Source: an uncultured bacterium (lineage in GTDB: Bacteria; Planctomycetota; UBA1135; UBA2386). Taken from it: a DNA stretch of 52,444 bases. The notes under the pieces were generated by a model. The model did no database searches and was not told the DNA's origin. It was given only the letters and a program-made list of their open reading frames with translations. Below, piece after piece: positions 24,866 through 34,497 of this stretch (the stretch's first letter is position 1; each line of letters begins with the position of its first letter). The position numbers were made by a program, and so were the translations under genes. Where the stretch lies: positions 1 to 52,444 of the forward strand of contig CALCZA010000069.1 of assembly GCA_937906475.1 (NCBI GenBank). Reading direction: 5' to 3'.

Positions 24866-27800
24866 TCAGGCGTCGGCACCGGGCACTTCCTGATCAGCAG
24901 CGACAGCGACCTCCTTAACCTTGCGCAGATCGAGTTTGCCGGTGCCTAACAGCGGCAACGAGTCGACGTAAACGAACTGGTTCTTGCGCGGCAAGAACAG
25001 CGCCGGCAAACCGCGCAGCCCCATCTTGTCGAGCACGTCCGGGATGGCTGACTCCGGTAAGGTCGTCAGCACCGCCAACCGTTCGCCCTTGCGTTCATCA
25101 GGGATGCCGCAGACGGCGAATACACGGTCGTGATGCGCCGTGCATTCCTGCAAGTGATCTTCGATCGCACCGTGAGGCACCATCTCGCCACCAATCTTGC
25201 TGAAGCGCGACAAGCGGTCGGTCAAGAACAGGAAGCCGTCCGCATCCATGCGGCCGATATCGCCAGTGATGTAGCAGCCATCGTGCATCGCCTTCTCGGT
25301 CAGGTCGTCGCGATCGAGGTAACCCTGCATAACGTTGGCACCGCGCACGAGCACCATGCCCGCTTCGCCCATTGGCATCAGTTCGCGCGTGTCGGGATCG
25401 ACAATCTTGACCGTCACACCAGGCAACGGTCGACCGACCGAGCCACGACGTGAACCGGACTGATAGAAGCCAGCTGCACGGTAGCCCGGTGCGCCAACCG
25501 AGATCGCCGGCGAACACTCCGTCGCACCGTAGCCTTGGATCGGACGCAGACCAAAGCGGTCGGCGAATGCATCCGCCAACTCATCGGTCAGCTTCTCCGC
25601 GCCGGTCAGCACCAACCGCAGGGAACCGAACTGACCCGGCTCGCAGCGTCGGTTGTAGAGCTGTAAGAACGTCGGCGTCGCGATCAGCACGGTGGCTTGG
25701 TTGGTTGCGACCAAGTGACCAACAGCATCGGCCTCGAGGGGATTGGGATGGAACACGATGCCAGCGCCTTGGCCGACGGCGTACCACAACGCCAGATTGC
25801 CGAACGAGTGAAACATCGGCAGCACGCCGACCAACTTGTCGGTGCGATCTGACGGCACGACCTGCGCAATCGCGTCACAGTTGGCCTGCAAGTTCTTGTG
25901 CGTCAACACAATGCCCTTGGGTTCGCCCGTGCTACCACTACTGAACAAGATCGCGGCGATGTCATCACGAGTGACGCGCCGTTTCGCACCGCATGAACGC
26001 TCGAGCATGGCCATGGGCAAGAGTAACGCGCGCAGCAAACAGCCGACGCGCTCGAACGCCGACACACCCTGCATCACATCCTCGAGCAAGATCATCTCCA
26101 GCCCTTCCAGGCCTTCGAGCATCTCCTTCGGCAGGAGTTCCAAGAAGGCCTTTGACGTGACCAGCGAGGTCAACCCCGCCTGGGACACCGCAGACTTCAT
26201 CGCGGCCGACCCAACGGTGTAATTGAGCGACACCGACGTGCGACCGGACATGCTGGCGGCGAACGCGGCCAACGCGCCACCGATCGACGGCGGCAACATG
26301 ATGCCGACGTTTTTCTGATCACCCCAGTGCGGCCGCAAGCGACGCGCCAGCACCAAGGCACCGGCGAGCGATGCACCGCGCGACAACTTCTTACCCTGAC
26401 TATCGCCCAGGCAGTGACGCCATGGTGCCCGCCGCACGCGCTTGACGAACGCGACGTGCAGTGGTTGCAGCTCATCGGCGCGCAGACGCGACGCTCCTTC
26501 GGCGAGGTTCTCGACGGCGACGCGAACCTCATCGGGGCGCACTTCGTTGGACATCGGCTCGCCAAAAGACACCGTGACGGGGCACGGGATCTTGGTCGGC
26601 AACCACTTCAGGCGACCTTGGCGCGAGCTACCGAACGAGCCGTAAACGCGGCCGAGATGCACCGGGATGATTGGTGCGCTGCGACCCTTGACGATGCGAT
26701 TCAGACCGCCGCGGAACGGCAGCGTGCTGCCCATACGACTGATCTCACCTTCGGCAAACATGCACACCACTTCGCCATCGTCGAGTGCCTTGCCGGCATC
26801 ACGCAGCGCCCGCAAGACGTTGCGAGCACCGCCGGCGCCACTGATCGGGATGACACCGAGCGCCTTCATGAACGGCTTCAACAGCCGGCGTTCGTACCAG
26901 TACTGCTCGACTACAAAGCGAATCGGCCGATCGGTTGACGCAAACAAGAACAGACCATCGAGGAACGAGACGTGGTTGGGCACCAGCATCACGCCGCCAG
27001 TCTTTGGCACATTCGTCGCGCCAACAATGCGGACGCGGTAGAGCGCGTGCGCGACCATGACGATGACCAGGCGCAGCAGCGCGTCTGGCAACAACCAGAC
27101 CGCCCACACTGTTGCGACCAACGTCACAACTGCGACAGCCAGCAGAATCTCAGCACTGTCAAGGCCGGCGGCACAGAACCACGTGCAACCGAAGTTGCCA
27201 ATCATCATGCCGGCGAACGACACCATGTTAACGAAAGCGATCACGGCACCGCGGCAAGTTGCGGGCGCGCGCCATTGGACCAGCGAGTTGAGCGGCACCA
27301 CGATCAAGCCACTCGAGACACCGAGCATGATCATCAATGCGAACGTGCCGATCGTGCCGGGCGCAAACAGGCCCATGATCGCAGTCGACAACGCCAAGCC
27401 GATGGCACCGAGTGGCACCAAGCCCGTCTCGATGCGGCCACGCGACATGCGACCTGCCAGCAGCGAGCCGGCGCCAACGCCAACGGCGAACAACGCGAAC
27501 GGCAACCCGGCGTATTTGTCCTCGAAGCCGAGCACGTTCTTGCCGTAGATCATCATGTCCTGCCCAAGCAGGCTGGCGATGCTCCAGAAGGCGATCGTGC
27601 CGAGAGTCGCACGCCACAGGATGCGGTCCTTGCGCACGGACCTCCATGCGGTCGCGATGACGACCCTGGCCGGTTCTCCGCCACCGCTCGCTGGCACCTT
27701 GGGCAACCGCAGCGCCGCTAAGAACCCGAACACCGAGAAGATCGTCAGGATCGCGCCAGCGAGCCATACCAATGACGAAGTCGCGCCGCCCTCAGCGACA

Positions 27801-28327
27801 CCACCCAGTGAGTTGAAGGTCTGCAGCAACAGGCCACCGGCAACCGTGCCGAGGATGATCGCCAAGAAGCTCGCCGCCTCCAGCTTGCCGTTCGCACTCG
27901 TCAGCTTGTCTTGACTCATCACCTCCGGCAGCAGGCCATACTTGCCAGGTGCGAACATCGCACTCTGCAGACCCATGCCGATCAGCACGAGGTAAGGCGA
28001 CCATCCTTCGGGCTCGCTCCACAAGACGAACGCCCCGAGCGCCATCAGGCAGACTTCGGCGAACTTGGTCCAAACGATGAGACTGCGCTTCGAAACGCGG
28101 TCGCCGTAGACCATTGCCGGGATCGAGCCAAGCATCAGCGGCAAAGTCAGCGCGACCATCACGTTGCGCGTCACCTCTTGCTGCGCGAGTTCGCCGCTGT
28201 CTTTGACAGCCGCGATCCCGATCAACGTGATGATCATCTTGAACGCGTTATCGTTAAACGCGCCGAAGAACTGAGCCGTCAGCAGCGACGACATGGGGAA
28301 CGGTTTAGACTTGGATTCTGTAGTCAT
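24866..28327 (-). CDS. LplT-acyltransferase-acyl-ACP synthetase fusion (Aas-like)
   Basis: A 1153-residue three-part membrane protein. Residues about 10-410 form an MFS transporter resembling lysophospholipid flippase LplT (N-terminal Q-F-F-G-A-F-N-D-N-A-F). Residues about 425-620 are a PlsC-type acyltransferase with H-x4-D in N-H-V-S-F-L-D-G. The rest is an AMP-binding acyl-ACP synthetase with S-S-G-S-T-G-E-P-K-G near 800 and G-Y-G-A-T-E-C-S-P downstream. In E. coli LplT and Aas are separate and recycle lyso-phosphatidylethanolamine; here all three are one chain. I prefer the ATG at 28327; an in-frame codon lies nine residues upstream. It is divergent from a LysR regulator. Confidence 0.9.
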   Translation of the reverse strand: MTTESKSKPFPMSSLLTAQFFGAFNDNAFKMIITLIGIAAVKDSGELAQQEVTRNVMVALTLPLMLGSIPAMVYGDRVSKRSLIVWTKFAEVCLMALGAFVLWSEPEGWSPYLVLIGMGLQSAMFAPGKYGLLPEVMSQDKLTSANGKLEAASFLAIILGTVAGGLLLQTFNSLGGVAEGGATSSLVWLAGAILTIFSVFGFLAALRLPKVPASGGGEPARVVIATAWRSVRKDRILWRATLGTIAFWSIASLLGQDMMIYGKNVLGFEDKYAGLPFALFAVGVGAGSLLAGRMSRGRIETGLVPLGAIGLALSTAIMGLFAPGTIGTFALMIMLGVSSGLIVVPLNSLVQWRAPATCRGAVIAFVNMVSFAGMMIGNFGCTWFCAAGLDSAEILLAVAVVTLVATVWAVWLLPDALLRLVIVMVAHALYRVRIVGATNVPKTGGVMLVPNHVSFLDGLFLFASTDRPIRFVVEQYWYERRLLKPFMKALGVIPISGAGGARNVLRALRDAGKALDDGEVVCMFAEGEISRMGSTLPFRGGLNRIVKGRSAPIIPVHLGRVYGSFGSSRQGRLKWLPTKIPCPVTVSFGEPMSNEVRPDEVRVAVENLAEGASRLRADELQPLHVAFVKRVRRAPWRHCLGDSQGKKLSRGASLAGALVLARRLRPHWGDQKNVGIMLPPSIGGALAAFAASMSGRTSVSLNYTVGSAAMKSAVSQAGLTSLVTSKAFLELLPKEMLEGLEGLEMILLEDVMQGVSAFERVGCLLRALLLPMAMLERSCGAKRRVTRDDIAAILFSSGSTGEPKGIVLTHKNLQANCDAIAQVVPSDRTDKLVGVLPMFHSFGNLALWYAVGQGAGIVFHPNPLEADAVGHLVATNQATVLIATPTFLQLYNRRCEPGQFGSLRLVLTGAEKLTDELADAFADRFGLRPIQGYGATECSPAISVGAPGYRAAGFYQSGSRRGSVGRPLPGVTVKIVDPDTRELMPMGEAGMVLVRGANVMQGYLDRDDLTEKAMHDGCYITGDIGRMDADGFLFLTDRLSRFSKIGGEMVPHGAIEDHLQECTAHHDRVFAVCGIPDERKGERLAVLTTLPESAIPDVLDKMGLRGLPALFLPRKNQFVYVDSLPLLGTGKLDLRKVKEVAVAADQEVPGADA

Positions 28328-28358
28328 GGCAGGCACCTGTGACGAACTTGACAAGCGG

Positions 28359-28395
28359 AACTATCGCCAGTTCCAGCGTATTCGTGGCGATAGTT
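28359..28395. promoter_or_regulatory. 11-base inverted repeat, candidate operator or leader stem
   Basis: AACTATCGCCA (28359-28369) and TGGCGATAGTT (28385-28395) match perfectly with a 15-base spacer. It lies 31 bases upstream of the acyltransferase fusion start on the minus strand. The long AT-containing arms and the LysR neighbour suggest a regulator site. Confidence 0.5.
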
Positions 28396-28408
28396 ACGGT
28401 AACCCCAT

Positions 28409-28427
28409 CGTTAAGCGAAGCTTAACG
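28409..28427. promoter_or_regulatory. 8-base palindrome, candidate LysR operator
   Basis: CGTTAAGC (28409-28416) and GCTTAACG (28420-28427) are perfect complements around GAA. The left arm with two more bases, ATCGTTAAGC (28407-28416), recurs exactly at 28758-28767 just before lysR. This makes it the best candidate for the regulator's binding site. Confidence 0.5.
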
Positions 28428-28757
28428 ACCGCGGGAACCACCTGAAACCACACCCCTCAAACTGTCGCTGCCAAGTTGGTTACTAGTCTACGCGACAAGA
28501 CGTGCCGGCAACTCGTTTGCGTCGATCTCTAGCAGTCCGTTGAAAATCCCCGTTCACTCAACAGGACCGCGCAATCCGGCACCCGAGGTCCCTTGTCGCA
28601 TCTATCGAGTCGCAGGCGTTGCCGCGCAGCGATCTACATCGATGATCGCAACCCTGTCAAGCCAATGTCTTCGCCAACAGGTCACTAGATTCGCGGACCC
28701 GACCAAGTGTCAGTTTGTTGCCCATTGTCCAAGCACTGTGCCAACAGGCTTCAGACA

Positions 28758-28767
28758 ATCGTTAAGC
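28758..28767 (+). promoter_or_regulatory. Repeat of the operator arm before lysR
   Basis: ATCGTTAAGC is an exact copy of 28407-28416. It ends eight bases before the regulator's ATG, where bound protein could block translation initiation or transcription (autoregulation). A chance match is possible, because only ten bases are shared. Confidence 0.4.
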
Positions 28768-28775
28768 TGAGCTAC

Positions 28776-29651
28776 ATGATCGACCTACATCGTTTGGCTG
28801 GGTTTCATCTTGTCGCTACCGAAGGCGGTTATGCCAAGGCTGCTCGGGCCGCACCGTATCCAATTACGCATCCTGCGCTGCATCAGCAGGTGCGCAAGCT
28901 GGAGACTGAGATCGGCGCGACTTTGCTAGAACGGGTTGGCAAGGACCGCATGCAACCGACCCCTGCTGGCGAACACTTGATGCAGTTCATCACGCCGTTC
29001 TTTCGCGATTTGCCGCGCGTGATCAACAACGTTCGCACCGGTGACTTCGATGGCTCGTTGACGATCCATGCCGAGTCGCTGCTGATTCGACAACTACTGC
29101 CAAGTTGGCTGGTGATGCTTCGCAAGAAGCGGCCGAATGCAGAACTGAACTTGCAGGGACTGATCCAGGTGGACTTAAACATCCTGCGTACCGGTGCGGC
29201 CGATGTGCTGCTCGCGCACATCCCGGAGGTACCCGACGACATTGCCACGCAAGTCATCGCCACGATGCATGCTTGCCTAGTCGTGCCGCGCGAACGCGCC
29301 CCGAAGCGGGGCCGGCCAAAGCTCGAAGAACTCAACGACATGCCGTTCTTGACCTATCCGATCGGAAGCCGACAACACGCGCTGCAACTGCGAGCACTGG
29401 CGATGCATGGCATCACTCCGACGTCGGCTATCGGCCTCGACACCGCCGACACGATCCTTGGCTACGTTGAATCAGGGCTGGGATGGTCGCTGGTGCCGAG
29501 CCTCGACCCCGACGGACCGAAGGGGCGGCGCTTGACCGCGTATGCGTGGGGCAAGCCGCGCATCACGTTCCCGATCGTGATGGCTTGGCGCAAGGACGCG
29601 CCGGAGCACCCGATGCTCGATGAGATGATCGCGAGCGCACCGACACCGTAG
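28776..29651 (+). CDS. LysR-type transcriptional regulator
   Basis: A 291-residue LysR-type regulator. The N-terminal winged helix (about 1-60) has the family pattern L-x-x-F-x-x-V-A-x-E-G-G-Y-A-K-A-A, then H-P-A-L-H-Q-Q-V-R-K-L-E and L-L-E-R-V-G. The substrate-binding domain spans about 90-285. It is divergent from the phospholipid acyltransferase fusion, so that gene is its likeliest target. The ATG at 28776 begins the conserved helix; an earlier in-frame start at 28707 would add unrelated residues. Confidence 0.9.
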   Translation: MIDLHRLAGFHLVATEGGYAKAARAAPYPITHPALHQQVRKLETEIGATLLERVGKDRMQPTPAGEHLMQFITPFFRDLPRVINNVRTGDFDGSLTIHAESLLIRQLLPSWLVMLRKKRPNAELNLQGLIQVDLNILRTGAADVLLAHIPEVPDDIATQVIATMHACLVVPRERAPKRGRPKLEELNDMPFLTYPIGSRQHALQLRALAMHGITPTSAIGLDTADTILGYVESGLGWSLVPSLDPDGPKGRRLTAYAWGKPRITFPIVMAWRKDAPEHPMLDEMIASAPTP

Positions 29652-29809
29652 CCACGACTAAAAGCGGATGTTCACTAGCGACTTCGGGCGCAGATTCTGC
29701 GATCGAACAAATCGTCACCGTCACCAAAGCCAGTTTGCAGGCCGAGATCGACGCGTTTTCGAAGCGGGCAAGGTTATGGCTCTTGCCAGTCGCGGCTATT
29801 CGTCCCACG

Positions 29810-30052
29810 ATGCTGCGCCGAAACCGCACCGTGACCGACACCCCCATCAAGAAAGTCTGGATCGAAGAAGGCTGCATCTCCTGCAAGCTCTGTGAGGACA
29901 TCGCGCCTCAGGTCTTCGAAGTGCCTGACGACGAGGACTGCGTCATCAAGCCCGATGCCGCGACACACTTTGGCCCGCTCAGCGAAGACATCGACCAAGC
30001 CGCGGACGATTGTCCGGTGGAAGTGATCCAGGTCGAGCGCGACGGCGACTGA
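29810..30052 (+). CDS. Single-cluster ferredoxin
   Basis: An 80-residue low-potential ferredoxin. The motif C-I-S-C-K-L-C-E-D-I-A-P and the distant C-P-V-E-V-I give four cysteines arranged as in Desulfovibrio ferredoxin I-type proteins, which bind one [4Fe-4S] or [3Fe-4S] cluster. The sequence is strongly acidic, as expected of an electron carrier. The start is the ATG at 29810 or the GTG at 29831. It lies downstream of lysR on the same strand and converges with metH; its redox partner is not evident. Confidence 0.85.
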   Translation: MLRRNRTVTDTPIKKVWIEEGCISCKLCEDIAPQVFEVPDDEDCVIKPDAATHFGPLSEDIDQAADDCPVEVIQVERDGD

Positions 30053-30274
30053 CGCTAACCGCCTGGCCGGCCGGCCGTGAACATGGGCGCGGCACAAAGG
30101 CCATCGCGCCAGTCGTTGTCCTGAGCGCTGACAAACAAGCCCACAGCAAGGCGAACAGTGTCGGTGCCAAGCTGCGGATCACGCGAAACAGCGGGCACAG
30201 AATCGAGAGCAAGGCGTGCTAACTGAAGACACGCATCAACGGATTGAAGAAGCGCTAGCCCTTCCGACCGCGAC

Positions 30275-33200
30275 CTAACGGGTCACGCTCACGTTAAAGT
30301 ACTTCGCGTCAGGGTGGTGGCAGATGACTGCCGACGTGCTCTGCTCCGGGTCCAGCTGGAACTCTTCGCTCAGCGACACGCCAATGCGCGACGCTTCGAG
30401 CAACGGCATCAGCTTGTCCTGGTCTTCGATATTCGGGCACGCGGGGTAACCGAACGAGTAACGGCTGCCTTGGTACTTCTGCTTGAACAGATCGTTGATG
30501 TCCGACGCGTCTGCGGAAGCAATGTCGAGTTGCTGACGCATGCGCTTGTGCCAATACTCGGCCAGTGCTTCAGCGCCTTCGACCGACAGGCCGTGGAAGT
30601 GCAGGTATTCGTCGTAGCGGTTCTCGCGGAACAAGCGCTCACTCTCGGTCGTGGCGACCGCGCCCATCGTGACCAGCGAGAAGCCGACAACATCGAGCTC
30701 GCCGCTGCCCTTCTTGCGGAAGAAGTCCGACAGGCACATGCGGCGACCACCGGGTTGGCGCGGGAACTCGAAGCGCGTGAGCTCGGTCTTGCGATCATTC
30801 GGATCGAGTATGACCAGCGCGTTGCGATCGCTGTAACAAGGCCAGTAACCGTAGACGACGCGCGGCTCGAGCGTTTTGGCGACGATCACCTGCTTGACCA
30901 ACTCACGGAAGCGCGGGTCGACCGTCTTCTCGATGAACTTGTCGTAGGCGCCTTGCTCGCGCTTGCCCTGCTTGTATTGCCACTGCAGGCGGTAGAGCGC
31001 CTTCTTGTTGACGTATTGCAGGACCGTGCCCAGGTCGAGTTCCTCCGGCGTCATCACGGCTGGCCCCCAGAACGGCGGCGTCGGGATCACTGCGGCCGGT
31101 TCGACGCCACTGTCGGCGTACTCGGTGAAGGCGTGCTTGAGCATCTCATCCTTCTCAGCGCGCGTCATGCGGCGATGGCTGGTGATGCGCTTGTTGGCGC
31201 CATCGCTCGTCACGGTGACGCCATCGGCGACTGGCGGCTTGGCAGACGTTGACGCCCCCTGACCCGTCAGTTCATCCATGACGAACAAACCGGAGAACGC
31301 ATCCTTGCCGTAGTAGACCGTGCCCTTGCCGTATGCCGTTGCGAGGTCCTGCTCGACGAAGGCGCGGTTGAGCGCAGCGCCACCGCAGATGACCGGCGTT
31401 TCAATACCGCGCGAGTTCATCAACTCGAGGTTCTCCTTCATCACCACCGTCGACTTGACGAGCAGGCCACTCATGCCAATCGCGTCCGCCTTGTGCTCCT
31501 TGGCAGCTTCGAGAATACGTTCGGCGGGGACCTTGATACCAAGGTTGACGACCTTGTAGCCGTTGTTGCTGACGACGATGTCGACCAGGTTTTTGCCGAT
31601 GTCGTGCACGTCACCGCGCACCGTAGCGAGCACCATGACGCCCTTCTCTTGGCCCTCGACCTTCTCCATGAACTGCTCGAGGTGGGCGACAGCAGCCTTC
31701 ATCGCCTCGGCACTCTGCAGCACGAACGGCAACTGCATCTCGCCAGCTCCGAACAACTCGCCAACCACCTTCATGCCGCCGAGCAGCACGCCATTGATGA
31801 TTTCGAGCGGCGTGTACTTCTCGCGCGCCTCATCGAGGTGCTTGTCGATGTTGATCTTGTTGCCGTCGATGATGCGCTTCTTGAGTCGTTCCTCGACCGA
31901 CAAGAGCATCTCATCCTCACCGCTACCCATTTCGATGCGCTTGGCACCAGTGAACCGTTCGATGAACTTGAACAGCGGGTCGTAGTCCTCGGTGCGACGA
32001 TCGTAGATCAGGTCGAGTGTGACCTGCTTGTCTTCCTCATCGAGCTTGTGCGTCGGAATGATCTTGCTGGCGTGCACGATCGCCGAGTCGAGGCCGTGCT
32101 TGATCGCTTCGGCCATGTAGACCGAATTGAGGATCTGGCGCGGGTAAGGATCGAGACCGAAGCTGATGTTGCTAAGGCCGAGGATCGTGCGCACACCGGG
32201 CATGTTCTCTTTGATCAGCTTGATGCCCTTGAGCGTTTGCTCACCGGCATCGCGCGATGCTTCGTCACCTGAGCCAATCGTGAACGTCAACGGGTCGAAG
32301 ATCAGGTCGCCCGGGTTCATGCCATGGCGATTGACGACGATGTCATAGATGCGCTTGGCGACGCGAAGCTTGTCCTCGGCGGTCTTCGCCATGCCGTCTT
32401 CGTCGATCGTCAACGCAACGAACATCGCGCCGTAGCGGCGGGCAAGCTTGCACAGTTCGTCGGCTTTGCCTTCGCCATCCTCGAGGTTGATCGAGTTAAT
32501 GATCGCGCGACCAGGAACTACATGCAGCGCCTTCTCGACGACGTCGATCTGGGTGCTGTCGATCATCACCGGTGCCGTCACCTGCTGCACCATCGGCTGC
32601 AACAACTGCAGCATGTCGGCGGCTTCGTCGCGACCAACGTAGGCCGAGCAGATATCGAGCACGTGCGAGCCTTCTTGCACCTGCTCCTTGGCCATGTGCA
32701 ACATGCCTTCGACATCGCCGTCGAGCATCAGCTGGCGGAACTTCCGGCTGCCGTTTGCATTGGTGCGCTCGCCAACAATCAGCGGACCCGTGTCTTGGTC
32801 GAGCGACGTCGCATGGAACAGCGATGCCAACTGCGGCTCATAGAACGTCGGACGCGCAGCAGGCACCAAGCCCTTGACCGCTTCAGCCATCGCTTGCACG
32901 TGTTCTGGCGTCGTGCCACAGCAACCACCGACGACGGCGACGCCATGCTCTTCGACGAAGCGTGCTTGGAACGTCGCGAGTTCCTTCGGGGTCAGGTCGT
33001 AGACCGCGTTGCCGCCGACGTTGCGCGGCAAGCCGGCGTTCGGCATGACCATGATCGAACGCGTCGTCGTCTTGCCAAGGTGGCGAACGGACTCCTGCAT
33101 CAGGTCCGGGCCCGTCGCGCAGTTGAGGCCGATAACGTCGACCGGCATCGCTTCGAGCGTCGTGACGGCGGCGGCGATATCGCTGCCGACCAGCATCGTG

Positions 33201-33820
33201 CCCATCGTCTCAATCGTGACCGTGCAGAAGATCGGCACTTCCTTGCCGAGCTCTTCCATCGCATCACGCGAAGCGATGATCGCCAACTTCACCTGCAAGA
33301 TGTCTTGGCAGGTCTCGATGTTGAGGCAGTCGACGCCACCGGCAATCAGGCCCTTGGCGTATTCTTTGTAGGACGTGAACAGCTCTTCGGTCGTGATGTG
33401 GCCGATCGTCACGAGCTTCGTGCCCGGCCCCATCGAACCAGCGACGAAAAGCGGCTTCTCGGCCGTGCTCAGGCGATCGGCGACGCGGCGCGCCAATTTG
33501 GCGGCCATCTCGTTGAGTTCGAAGGCGCGGTGACCAATATCGAACTCGTCGAGCACATACGACATGCCGCCGAACGTGTTGGTCTCAACGACATCGGCAC
33601 CAGCTACGTAGTAGCACTCGTGGATCGCTTCGATCACGTCGGGGCGCGTCTCGACGAGCAGTTCGTTGCAGCCTTCGAGGCCGTTAAAATCGTCGAGTGT
33701 CAGATTCGCAGCATGGATCTGCGTGCCCATGCCACCGTCGAACACGAGCACGCGCTCGGACAGTGCCTTGAGTATCGGGAACTGCTGCTTGCGGGCGAGG
33801 GGGTCGAATCGAGGCGTCAT
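30275..33820 (-). CDS. metH: Cobalamin-dependent methionine synthase
   Basis: MetH transfers methyl from 5-methyltetrahydrofolate to homocysteine through cobalamin. The 1181-residue protein has all four modules. The homocysteine domain is at about 1-330, with zinc cysteines in G-L-N-C and G-G-C-C-G-T-T-P. The pterin domain is at about 345-610 (G-E-R-T-N-A-N-G). The cobalamin cap and binding domain is at about 630-870, with D-V-H-D-I-G-K-N supplying the cobalt His. The reactivation domain is at about 900-1180, with R-x-S-F-G-Y-P-A-C-P. The ATG at 33820 starts the homology. No cobalamin riboswitch is recognisable upstream. Confidence 0.97.
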   Translation of the reverse strand: MTPRFDPLARKQQFPILKALSERVLVFDGGMGTQIHAANLTLDDFNGLEGCNELLVETRPDVIEAIHECYYVAGADVVETNTFGGMSYVLDEFDIGHRAFELNEMAAKLARRVADRLSTAEKPLFVAGSMGPGTKLVTIGHITTEELFTSYKEYAKGLIAGGVDCLNIETCQDILQVKLAIIASRDAMEELGKEVPIFCTVTIETMGTMLVGSDIAAAVTTLEAMPVDVIGLNCATGPDLMQESVRHLGKTTTRSIMVMPNAGLPRNVGGNAVYDLTPKELATFQARFVEEHGVAVVGGCCGTTPEHVQAMAEAVKGLVPAARPTFYEPQLASLFHATSLDQDTGPLIVGERTNANGSRKFRQLMLDGDVEGMLHMAKEQVQEGSHVLDICSAYVGRDEAADMLQLLQPMVQQVTAPVMIDSTQIDVVEKALHVVPGRAIINSINLEDGEGKADELCKLARRYGAMFVALTIDEDGMAKTAEDKLRVAKRIYDIVVNRHGMNPGDLIFDPLTFTIGSGDEASRDAGEQTLKGIKLIKENMPGVRTILGLSNISFGLDPYPRQILNSVYMAEAIKHGLDSAIVHASKIIPTHKLDEEDKQVTLDLIYDRRTEDYDPLFKFIERFTGAKRIEMGSGEDEMLLSVEERLKKRIIDGNKINIDKHLDEAREKYTPLEIINGVLLGGMKVVGELFGAGEMQLPFVLQSAEAMKAAVAHLEQFMEKVEGQEKGVMVLATVRGDVHDIGKNLVDIVVSNNGYKVVNLGIKVPAERILEAAKEHKADAIGMSGLLVKSTVVMKENLELMNSRGIETPVICGGAALNRAFVEQDLATAYGKGTVYYGKDAFSGLFVMDELTGQGASTSAKPPVADGVTVTSDGANKRITSHRRMTRAEKDEMLKHAFTEYADSGVEPAAVIPTPPFWGPAVMTPEELDLGTVLQYVNKKALYRLQWQYKQGKREQGAYDKFIEKTVDPRFRELVKQVIVAKTLEPRVVYGYWPCYSDRNALVILDPNDRKTELTRFEFPRQPGGRRMCLSDFFRKKGSGELDVVGFSLVTMGAVATTESERLFRENRYDEYLHFHGLSVEGAEALAEYWHKRMRQQLDIASADASDINDLFKQKYQGSRYSFGYPACPNIEDQDKLMPLLEASRIGVSLSEEFQLDPEQSTSAVICHHPDAKYFNVSVTR

Positions 33821-34497
33821 TGAGAGAATCCGTGGCGCATCATACGACGCATACCCCACGGCTCGTTACCGCTTTTTGCACCGTCAAGTCACTGCCTTTC
33901 AAGCGCAGAGGTTGCCAAGCACCGCCGCCGCGCCGCCACCAACGAGGGTCTGCGCAAGCGTCGCCGTCGCGGGAGATTCGGCAAACCCTGACCAACTGCT
34001 GATTGAAACTGTTGACCTCGGACAACGCCAAAGCGAGTCACTTGCGCGCACTGCGCTCGACTTGATCCCGCAATCGCAGCAGTGCGGCCAGTCGGAATCG
34101 AAACCGGCGATTGTCACCCCATCTGCGATGATATGGGCCAAGCGCTCGGCGCTGCCATGATGTGGTGGTGTGGTTCATGTTCGGCGGCAACGACTTCATG
34201 AACGCGTTCCGGTTGCGCTGGAACCAGGCTCTGGGCCGCGAGACCTTCGCCTCCCCACCCGCACCAGTAACGCTGCGCGAACAACTCACCCATTTCGGCC
34301 TCAAGAAGCAATCAGCACGAAGCGTCGCGACAAGAGGTCCTGCTGCAGCGCCGGCCACCCCTTCTGGCACCATCTGCGCCTCGGCTGCTGAAAACGACAG
34401 AATCGCAAACTGGAGGTGCGTGGCCTTTATGCTCGCGGCTTCGACAGCTGTTGAAAAGCACGCAAAGTCGCGACACAACTGCCCAACGGACGCACCG
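33821..34497. other. 677-base gap between divergent metH and egtD
   Basis: No gene is firmly supported. The + strand frame that leads into egtD is open from 34162. Its segment about 34177-34314 has GC-rich third positions and a natural-looking translation (MNAFRLRWNQ, then TLREQLTHFG), which may be a gene remnant. The composition changes between 34315 and 34497. No riboswitch, palindrome or terminator was recognised. Confidence 0.5.

Larger units (their letters stand above)
28328..28775. other. 448-base intergenic region between divergent genes
   Basis: No convincing gene on either strand. The left third holds two perfect palindromes near the acyltransferase fusion start. The right end holds a 10-base copy of one palindrome arm next to the lysR start. 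The middle (28430-28755) shows no structure I can support. Confidence 0.6.

Noticed and set aside
29979-30212. Small hydrophobic open frame on the minus strand (77 codons)
   Set aside because: Its end overlaps the ferredoxin gene by about 74 bases and its C-terminal half is Arg/Pro-rich. The hydrophobic start alone is not enough to call a gene.
32324-33823. Open frame of 499 codons on the + strand across metH
   Set aside because: It is antisense to a clearly conserved metH. It reflects codon bias in GC-rich DNA and resembles no protein family.
33821-34160. Possible cobalamin or SAM/SAH riboswitch before metH
   Set aside because: I searched the minus strand for the B12-box and SAM/SAH core elements and found no convincing match. 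A covariance-model scan would settle it.
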